Part shown: piece after piece, positions 55,814 to 64,000 of the stretch | Numbering within the stretch: position 1 is the stretch's first letter | How the letters are laid out: each line of letters begins with the position of its first letter | Assembly (NCBI GenBank): GCA_015039465.1 | Contig: MU130379.1 | Span: 925,270-989,269 of the forward strand | Direction of reading: 5' to 3' | Origin: Phlegmacium glaucopus | Taxonomy: Eukaryota > Basidiomycota > Agaricomycetes > Agaricales > Cortinariaceae | DNA length: 64,000 nt | Notes under the pieces: generated by a model | The model's database searches: none | What the model was told of the DNA's origin: nothing | What the model saw: the letters and a program-made list of their open reading frames with translations, nothing else | Translations under genes and position numbers: made by a program

Positions 55814-58259
55814 ATGAGCTATCTCATGTCTTCACAACGATCTTTTGATCAGAATACTAGAATTCAGTCATATCCTCAGTCTTATGTACAAGATCATCAT
55901 CCAATATCTTTACCTAAAATCGGTCAAACTCGCTGTTGTCAGTCTTTCTTTTACTCTACGCGATCATACATCGATCATAAATCTTCCAATAGACTGGGCC
56001 ATGCTCTCAGCTGATTTGCAGTTCATCTATCTCGACCCTGTCCTTGAAAGTCATCTAGAAGAACAAGCTGAATTACTTCTCGGAAAGTCTCTTCTCTCCT
56101 TCGTTCATCCTGACGAGCAAGCATCAGCAAAGCAGGACCTTGGAGGCGTGTTAGAGAGCAGAACCCTGCATGGCTCGGTTACTCGGTATGTCCCGTTCAC
56201 TCCCTTTGCCACATGCTCTTCAATTTTCACTTCTTCTAGCGTCAGGTTTTCTCGCTTATACAAAGTCCGTCGTCAGCTGGGTTATGAAGGACCTCCATCT
56301 ACTTGGTCCGAAGCTGACAAAATCGCTTTGGACAAAGATTACATGGCCGTTGATATTGTCATAAATTGGGCTGCTGAAGGCCTTGTGCTTTGTTTCATTC
56401 ATGCTATCGTTGACCTTTCTCCCGGTGACAATGATGAAACCCAGAAAACGGATTGGACTAACTGGTGTGGTACTCCCTACATGCCAATGAATCAAATCAG
56501 TATTCTATATCGCGCTCTCCTCATGTGTATCCCTCAGCCCAGCAATATGTCAAGGGTCTTCCAAATTCTATCAACTCAGCGAGAGAGGCCGCTTTTGATG
56601 AGTTGGCCTCCAGATTCAAGTCAAGGTCCAGACAGTAGAGATTTTGCTAAGCTCGTGGACAACGTGCATATTGGAGCAGACGTAACAGGTGGAAACGATG
56701 CTAAAACGAGTTGTACACGCAGGTACAAATCGTCACAAGGCATGCCACAAGTTTTTGGGGGTGAGGTCGAAAGCATATTCATACCGCACGGTAAGTCATC
56801 CCCGTTTCTTTCGGTTCCATGTTCCCAGTTATAACTGCAGTCTTCCTTCCTTCCTTTAGGCACTATAATTTTTGCTTGCCACAAAGTTAATTCCATTCCT
56901 CGTGGCAGTGCCAACTCCAGTGCGCCTATGCAGCAAATAGCCTACGGCTCTGCGAACTATAATACGCAGCAAAATGCCTCTTTTTATGAGCAAGGAGGTT
57001 ATGCACTGCCCCCTCTCCCCCCTCAGAGCCAGTCATACCATAATAATTTTATCGCACAACACCAGCAAGGGTCAGGCATTCAACCATCATATTCCCCTCA
57101 GAGATGGACTCAAGGTAGCTTCCTTTTTCATAATAATTCTTCCACTCGCTGATCACTGCGCATATAGGTCCTCTCCCATCCAGTATTAGCAACCTGCGCT
57201 CTGGGTCTTACCCTCCGACCTCAGGTTCTCCGACCAACCAAACTTGGCAACAGGGGCCAGGCTCGTCCTACCTAGACACTGGGTCCGGGCAGGCATTCAA
57301 TCGACCCCTCTCGCCTACTTATACGAATTACTCTCCGACTACAGCTAGTAGTGCAGGGGCGTCCCCGACCTCTGACATCGTTCCTCCCCCGAGGCGTCGT
57401 ATCAGCCCTGGCTCACCTCGGGATCAACCCGGATCCGGTCGTGGTGCTGGTAACAGGCCCACAGGCGTGCAAAAATGCTCAAGTTGTAAAGCTACTTCGA
57501 GCCCAGAATGGCGAAAAGGACCCAGTGGCAAAAAAGAGTTGTGTAATGCGCAAGTTTTTTTGGTTTTCAACTAGATTCCCATGTCTGACATCTTTCCACT
57601 ATTTCAGATGTGGGTTAAGATATGCTCGTTCTCGCGCGAAGAAAGAGGGAACGAATCCAGGTCAACAGCAGCGTCGGCGAAAAGAGAAAGGTTCCAAGCG
57701 AGAGTCACCCATACCTCCCACATCGGCATCCGTGTATTCGGCCATCCGTCGGAACTATGCTGGGAGTTCTTTCTCGACTTCATCTGCGGGATCTGCTTCA
57801 GGTAGCGATATTTATCCTCATTCAAGCCATCACATACTGGACAACATGACCCCTTCACCTTCTCCCCCAGCTTCAAATATGAACTTTGTACATTATGCCC
57901 CAGGCGGTTCTGATAGTCGACCTTCATACTCGGGTGTTCAAGCCAGTAGTTTTTATAATATTCCATCTCCGCTATCACATCCTCCCGTGCTTCATCAGGA
58001 CGACCAGCAGCAACAGCAGCAGCAGTCCCTGAATAATAATCAACTCCCACCTCTGGGCCAATTGTCTTCATATGCAGATCGATTGTCGCCACCAATGACA
58101 CTGTCGACGTCTCCGATTTCACACTCCTCGTCGACTACAACGTTACCTGCCGCATCTTATGAACGCGAAAGGGAGAGAGACCGTGACCCGCGGGAACCAC
58201 CAACACCCCTATCTGCTCAACCTCGACTTCCGAGGAGGTCGATTTTGACGCAACAATAA
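55814..58259 (+). CDS. PAS-GATA zinc-finger transcription factor (WC-2 related)
   Basis: Six exons (55814-55937, 55993-56185, 56240-56790, 56860-57114, 57168-57549, 57608-58259) give 718 residues. A PAS-like domain at about residues 43-150 begins WAMLSADLQFIYLDP with LLGKSLLSFVHPDEQ. A single GATA finger lies at about 478-503: CSSCKATSSPEWRKGPSG then ELCNACGLRY, that is CxxC-x18-CxxC, the loop length of fungal WC-2-type GATA factors. The rest is Ser/Pro/Gln-rich, with a glutamine run near 58010. WC-2 pairs with the blue-light receptor WC-1, but this protein is far longer than known mushroom WC-2, so it may be a different PAS-GATA regulator. The intron inside the finger (57550-57607) uses a GC donor. 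Confidence 0.88.
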
Positions 58260-58928
58260 TTGCACTGCGATTCGGGCAGGAGAAGCATTGAAGCCTTTCT
58301 TTTGTCTTTTTTCGTCATGGACAGGAACACATATGGTTAATAAGCAGCAGTAATTTTTCTTTTGATCATCAGAGAGCAGAAAAGAACGCCACGTGTATGG
58401 TTTACTATAAGGTTAAGCGTCCTTCTCACTTTCTTTTTCTACTCTTCTTTTTCAGCGGTCCTTTTCTCTCTCCTCCTTCCCTCCCTTTGATATGCTTCTC
58501 TTCAAATGCGTACCATTTCTTCTCTCTATAATCAGGTAAATACACGCAGCTACCCAAGTTCTTTTTCCCCCTCTTTTCGTTACGGCTCGAGATGGACGAC
58601 GCAGATACACTAGTTACCAGTATATTTTATATTCATGCTCTCCTTTCCACCCTCCACCCTCCTCATCAAAGGTGTTGCATAGTAAATCCTTCATTCCTTT
58701 CTTTTTTCTGTATCCATTCCCTTGCATGCATCTGGTTCTTGCAATTGTAGGTAATAAGTAACGTATTTTTTTTTTGGCGGTAATTGGTTTTGAATCGTGA
58801 TTTCTCTATCTTTTTTGTATTATTTCATGTAGCGCTGCCAAAAGCATGATGTCATCCGTAACTTACACAGCCACTAAGTAATTAGCTTGCCTCCGTTTCT
58901 CACCGACACACCCAACATAGTATACAAA
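58260..58928. other. Intergenic, T/C-rich 3' region
   Basis: About 670 bases with many T and C runs and no supported gene. The 3' end of the PAS-GATA gene and the promoter of the Sds22 gene lie here. Confidence 0.5.
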
Positions 58929-60456
58929 ATGGCAACAGAAGAGACGTCTTCAACATTGAATGGGTTCAACAAGAAGTTTGTTGTTCATTCCACCTCTCTC
59001 TCTTCTCAATTGACATTGATCTGATATGAAGACCTACCGCGACAGCAAGAGTGGTACTACCAACTCCAAGTGCTGACATCGATACAGACGAGGAAGCAGG
59101 AGATGACGGCGAAGCAGAAGAAATACATGATGGAGATTTCCTTGCTGACTTCCCGGATGATACAGAGGTACGTTGTATTTCAGATGCATTTTCTGGTTGC
59201 TCACGTATTCGTTTTATTGTGCCTTTATAGGAATTAGAGTTGTTGCACTCTCGCATTGGGTCTTTGGCGGGCCTAAGACTCACTCGATTCTCTGCACATC
59301 TGAGGAAACTGTGTTTAAGGCAAAACTTGGTTTCTAATCTGGACCCAGAAACGTTTCATCAATTGATCAAGCTGGAAGAATTGGATTTATATGATAATAA
59401 AGTTAAAGGAGTTGGAGATGCACTTGATAAACTATCCAATCTTACGTGAGCTCCTTCGAAGCCATTTTTAATTTTAATTCTTCTATTGACTTGTCGTTTA
59501 TTTACTTTTTGCGCGATTAGCGTTTTAGATCTCTCCTTCAACCTCTTACGAAATGTACCTGACAGATTGGAGTACCTGATGTCTTTGCATACGATCTATC
59601 TTGTTCAGAATAAGATCAGTCAAATAACAGGATTGGCTGCATGTTCGTTACTCCGGAGCCTTGAATTAGGAGGCAATAAAATTCGAGTGAGTATAAATAA
59701 TGTGATACTTAAAATCTTTCAAACAATTCCTCTAGAAAATTGAAAACCTTGATGCGTTGGTCAATTTAGAAGAACTTTGGCTTGGGAAAAACAAAATCAC
59801 GAAATTGGAGGTACGCCTTTCTCAATTTACTATATTAGCTACTGTTGAGGGTTAATCGATATACGTAGGGTCTGGAAAATCTCAAAAAGCTGAAAATTTT
59901 ATCTTTGCAGTCCAATAGGATTACCAAATTGGAAGGCTTGGAAGAACTTAAAGATCTTGATCAATTGTATCTCAGTCATAATGGAATAAAGCGTCTGGAG
60001 GGTCTGGAAAATAATGTACGACGCGTCTTTTCGTTATCATTTTTGCTGACGTTATACGTGCATAGATCAAGCTCACAACGTTAGATATCGGAAATAACTT
60101 CATTCCCGTCATTGAAAATTTGTCACATCTCAAACTTCTGGAAGAACTTTGGGTACGGAGAGTTATCTTTGCCATACTTCGTTGAGATTCCATTGAATCT
60201 GTTATAGATGAATGGAAACGAAATACCAGATCTTCTATCTCTTGGAAAAGAACTGGAATCAATACCGTCTCTTACGACGATATATTTGGAGGCTAATCCG
60301 TGTCAGACGAATGATATAACGACGTATAGGCGCAAGGTTAAGCTTGCTCTACCGCAACTAAAACAAATAGACGCGATGTAGGTGTACCATGATATATGTT
60401 CCTAAAGACCTCGAGCTAAACTATCGTTAATGGCTAGGTATACGAGACCAGCGTGA
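58929..60456 (+). CDS. SDS22: Protein phosphatase 1 regulatory subunit Sds22
   Basis: Multi-exon gene from MATEETSSTL at 58929 to IDAMYTRPA at 60456. After an acidic N-terminus (DIDTDEEAGDDGEAEE) come about eleven 22-residue leucine-rich repeats of the SDS22 type: LEELDLYDNKVKG, LTVLDLSFNLLRNVP, LHTIYLVQNKISQITGL, LEELWLGKNKITKLEGL, LKILSLQSNRITKLEGL, LDQLYLSHNGIKRLEGL and LTTLDIGNNFI. A C-terminal LRR cap (YLEANPCQTND, YRRKVKLALPQLKQIDAM) ends it. Sds22 binds and chaperones the PP1 catalytic subunit and helps mitotic exit. The last four residues come from a separate small exon after a GT-AG intron inside the Met codon. Confidence 0.93.
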
Positions 60457-60648
60457 AATCTGGGCCATGTCGGAGCATCTTTTTTTCGATTTGGCTTATC
60501 TATCCCCTTGTACAATAATAATTCCTTGGGCTTGTAGGGGTTCGAAGCCCACCACACAAATATTGAAGGGTAATGCAATTTAGACCGGTGCAGTACTTTA
60601 ATTAGGTTGTAGACGAGCCATATTTGCCCTTTTCAAGGTAAATATCAG

Positions 60649-60734
60649 CCGACCTTAGCTCAGTTGGAAGAGCGCGAGACTGTAACGGATACCTGATCAT
60701 CTTGAGGTCGCCTGTTCGAGCCAGGCAGGTCGGA
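60649..60734 (+). tRNA. tRNA-Tyr (GTA), with 13-base intron
   Basis: The 7-bp acceptor stem is CCGACCT/AGGTCGG with A as the next base. Box A (TTAGCTCAGTTGG) and box B (GTTCGAGCC) are present. The anticodon stem CGAGA/TCTTG encloses the loop CTGTAA-A, with GTA as anticodon. An intron of about 13 bases (CGGATACCTGATC) follows the base 3' of the anticodon, the usual place. The T arm is GCCTG/CAGGC. A run of T a few bases downstream (CCTTTTGTTTTTG) can end polymerase III transcription. Confidence 0.92.
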
Positions 60735-61070
60735 TTCCTTTTGTTTTTGCCGTAGTGTAGCGTACCTGAGGGGCGGCAAGTTGACTAGACGTAAATTGTT
60801 TATGTAATTGATCTACATTGATTAAATTTGATTTGCGTTATTGGGCTGGAGAGTTCACGGTTCCACTGCCACAGCAACTTGGAGCCTTCGGGTGTACATG
60901 TAGTAACGGGGATACGAAGATGAAAACAAGGCGAGGGTGATAGATAGTGGGAAGTATGGTAGTGGAGCAGAAAGTTCCTAACCCGAGTAACAACAGCTTC
61001 ATGCACTGTGACGCTTGATGTAGAATCGCTTGAAGTCTTTCTTAATTGCTAAACATATCCAAGCTATCAT

Positions 61071-61157
61071 CCGACCTTAGCTCAGTTGGAAGAGCGCGAG
61101 ACTGTAATGGTTAACGGATTCATCTTGAGGTCGCCTGTTCGAGCCAGGCAGGTCGGA
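61071..61157 (+). tRNA. tRNA-Tyr (GTA), with 14-base intron
   Basis: The mature sequence looks identical to the copy at 60649, but the intron differs (TGGTTAACGGATTC, about 14 bases). Flanks outside the tRNA do not match apart from the T-rich downstream terminator (TTTCTTTTCTTGTTTTTT). The two copies are 422 bases apart on the same strand. Confidence 0.92.
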
Positions 61158-61430
61158 TTTCTTTTCTTGTTTTTTCTCTTTTGCCTTGTAGGATAGGTAG
61201 GATAACTGTTCTCGAGTCGGTCAGACTTCAGCCGAATTTTCAACATTATTGAGAACGGAATTTATTTACTATTACGTAACGGCAAAACCATCTAGATCCA
61301 CAGGTGCGATAATTTAAATGATACAATACAAAAAAAGTCATGTTCTGACGCAAAATAAGTCCACAAGAATTTTAGCAGTATAGATACACAGGATGTGATT
61401 TGCGACGACGAAGTAAAAGAAAGAAGCAAA

Positions 61431-64000
61431 TCAACTTTTGAGTTCGACAATAACATTAATCATCATGATGATCGTGTATGTGGTGATTAACAGTATGCCC
61501 CACCGCCTCGAAAGGAAGTAGTCGTTAAATGGAACGAAGAACAAGGTAGCGGCGAGAAGGAAGAGCAATCCGAAACAGCTGACGAATAGCGTATTTGATA
61601 GTTTAAGGACATAGGGCTCAGAAGTTTGGTGAATGAGATATGAGCCCGATACTCCGACACCGAGAAGGATGTTCAACATGGGACCCCCGAAACAAGCTGA
61701 AAATCCCATGATAGGTGCAAATACCTGGGATCATTGGTTGTTTAGTATTTCAAATATTCAAAAGGAGAGGCTTTTTAATAAGAATGAACGCACGGCAACG
61801 CTCATATTTGCAACAAGGTCAGCAAGGGAATTGCCAACAGCAAATATCGTAAGACCGATGATGGCATCCGAGAGTCCAAAGATTAAACCGAAGGTCTTGG
61901 GACAGTTCAGTAACCAAAAATGGTCAAAGGAAGGAAGTAGAACCCACCTGGAGTACATTAACAACTTCGTCTGCTATCGCCATGATCCAAACAATGGAAA
62001 CGAGGAAACCCATCGAGCAGCGGGTCATGCGGCCTGCCACACAAAGGCCTGTGTCGGCAAAGATTATAACAAGAGTACCGACCGCGAGACCCGCAATCAA
62101 GGTGACAATCCATAGCCACGGAGCAAACCGTGTGCCCCCTGCAAGCAAGGAAGGGCTTATTAGACATCTATGTGCATATCGGACCAAAAAACTTACCAAA
62201 TAGAACTTGAACGCAGAATGATGGTCCGAGAACGCACTGCACGGCAGTAAGCCATTTGCTGAAGGATAGTTCGTGCATATTCTCCTCCACTTCTTGCTCC
62301 GCGATAAGGGCACGTTCGATACCCTCTTCTTCAAAATCAACCAAGCGTGCGTCTCCGTATATCTTCTCATGGGAAGCATGAGCATTATTATACGGAGTCA
62401 CGACCACGGGGAGTGTTACGGTAAGGCATAGAACTGCGGGTGCCGCCAAGACAGATGCTATCTGAGTCAAGAGGCTTTGCTGCCTGAAGTTGTGTAACGT
62501 TGGGAAAAGTATGTGATACGCGTTTCCAAGAGAAGCCCGCATGCGCTGACGCTTTGTTAACGGGATGTAGAGTTGTTCGTCACTTTCTGCGTCGGATATA
62601 GTAGCTGAAGGTGACGGGGGGATACGATATATAGAAGGTGCAACTTGTAGCTGGTAGTTCTGGCGGGCATTGAGGTAATCATTTGGGGCATCGGCGCTCT
62701 GTCGTTCTTCGTGTATGGGCTGAGCGCCCTGTGGACGTAACCTATCATCCAAGCGTAGCCTATTAAGCGTCGTATCATCGATACTTGAAGACAATGACGA
62801 CTGTTGGGACTGTGACTGCGAACGTACACCTGCATGATTTCGAGCATGGTAATGACCTCCTGCGTATGATGCGATAGGAGATTCAAAGTAACTCAGGGAT
62901 GTACCCGCAGCTTCCTTTTTCAATGAGGCGACTACTTCTCGGAATTCAAGAGCGCCGAGAATCGAAAAGGAAGGCAGTTGTGCAACATACGGAGAAGTCG
63001 GAGAAGGCGACCGCGGCATTGTTTGTGGAGGGATGGTAATCTGTAATCGAGGGGTCATTGTGGTAGATGATGCATACAGTCCAGGAGTTGGAGGTGTAAC
63101 TGCTACGGATGGTACCGCTAGATCCCAAATCATGATTAGGGGTAGAAAGATGAAATCAAGAATGATGCTCACGTCGATCTGTATAAGGTTGGAAGTGTGG
63201 TTCTTCCGCGTATTCTGCTCGAATGAGGGCATCCATATGCCGCTTGCGCTCCTGTCTGCGTTCCCACCACGAAGAAACGACTACTACTACCACATAGACC
63301 ACATACATGACGACCAGAGCTCCAGCTTCTCGTTGGTCTATTTTCCCATCCCAGAGGGTCATAAGCATTAAAATGACAGCCACAGTGAAGAAGCCGACGT
63401 CTCGTAAAAACGGGGTACGATGAACTTTGAAAGGTTTGATGATACACATCGAACCTACGACACACGAAACAATGAATGTTGCTGCTCCGAGTAATTCTCC
63501 AATGGCCAAACTCCCAGAGTTGGCGTGCATTGCTGAGAACGTTGAAAAAACGTCTGGACTCCCATTTCCAAAGGCCAAAAAGGTGACACCTGCGACATTC
63601 TCGTCTAGCCCTAGTAATTGAGCAATGGTAGCTAGATTCGGAGTGAAGAAATCCGAAGCACTGATGCCAAGTGTCGAGAAGAGAAAAATGAGCCAAAGGA
63701 TAAGGCCGACGAATACCAACGGCCGTAACGAGATATCTGTACAAAAATAATGGTGGAGGTGATCAATACCAAGGAGATTATTCGGCCGTGGACAATCCAC
63801 TTGAACATGTTGACATTGTGAAGTAGGAGAATATGCTCGTGGTCGACACTATCCGGATCTTTCAGAAAGAAGAGACTTTATGCTGACAAAAGAGACACTT
63901 GCCTCATGCGAAGAATTAAAATGTACGTCAGTTCCCTGAGGCTGTGATAACTCGTAGGATATTCGTTTTACCAAGCTAGCTCCAGTATCGCTTTCGAGCA
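61431..64000 (-). CDS. CaCA-family Na+/Ca2+ (cation) exchanger, 5' end beyond the window
   Basis: A long multi-exon gene whose start lies outside the window. The visible N-terminal part has paired cysteines (TSQCQHVQVDCPRPNN) before the first membrane segment. Alpha-repeat 1 is VTFLAFGNGSPDVFSTFSA. Alpha-repeat 2 is TIFAVGNSLADLVANMSVAV with GFSACFGGPMLNILLGVG. Between them lies a long Ser/Pro-rich cytosolic loop (TPRLQITIPPQTMPRSP). This matches the NCX/NCLX-like group that includes yeast Ecm27, which moves Ca2+ against Na+ or another cation across an internal or plasma membrane. The C-terminus is IVELKS. Confidence in the family is high; the transported ions are inferred. Confidence 0.88.

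Overview
This window is nuclear DNA of a filamentous basidiomycete, most likely a mushroom-forming Agaricomycete. The evidence is closely packed genes on both strands, many short introns (mostly 50-60 bases), a KDZ-type DNA transposon with fungal CxC-type cysteine clusters, a kinesin-light-chain-type TPR array of the kind common in mushrooms, and fungal genes such as ERG28, VCX1, a Mim1-like gene and a Kre9/Knh1-like GPI protein. Gene models were assembled by hand from splice sites, reading phase and remembered family features. No database search was possible.

Layout. 1-6.4 kb: SH3 membrane protein, a 25-exon cytochrome b5-acyl-CoA dehydrogenase, and a Mim1/TOM13-like outer-membrane protein. 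6.4-8.1 kb: no convincing gene. 8.1-9.7 kb: TPR-array protein. 9.7-11.4 kb: AT-rich, repeat-derived DNA. 11431-16200: an apparently intact 4.77-kb transposon with 62-bp inverted repeats and an 8-bp target duplication. It carries two convergent genes, a KDZ-like transposase and a GRF-zinc-finger partner. 16.3-22.4 kb: small Cys-rich protein, XLF (end joining), FHA/G-patch protein, B-type cyclin. 23.3-27.6 kb: a Fox2/MFE-2-like locus that may be split into two genes, each ending in the peroxisomal signal SKL. 28-36.4 kb: vacuolar Ca2+/H+ exchanger, leucine-rich-repeat protein, a long gene-poor stretch, ERG28. 36.5-41.8 kb: two large Ser-rich fungal proteins of unknown role, one with a C-terminal membrane anchor. 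44-49.6 kb: thiamine pyrophosphokinase, molybdopterin synthase small subunit, metallo-beta-lactamase-fold protein, CCDC174 homologue, Kre9/Knh1-like GPI protein. 49.8-64 kb: PRMT5, a frame-disrupted gene, ankyrin protein, PAS-GATA transcription factor, Sds22, two tRNA-Tyr genes with different introns, and a CaCA-family cation exchanger running off the right edge.

How genes fit together. Most are unrelated housekeeping genes. One functional theme is lipid breakdown in peroxisomes: the dehydrogenase ends in ARL (a PTS1 variant) and the Fox2-like products end in SKL. Two cation exchangers of the CaCA superfamily are present. The most unusual items are the possibly split Fox2 locus, the two-gene KDZ element and its partner protein, the recently amplified TPR array, and four GC-AG introns.
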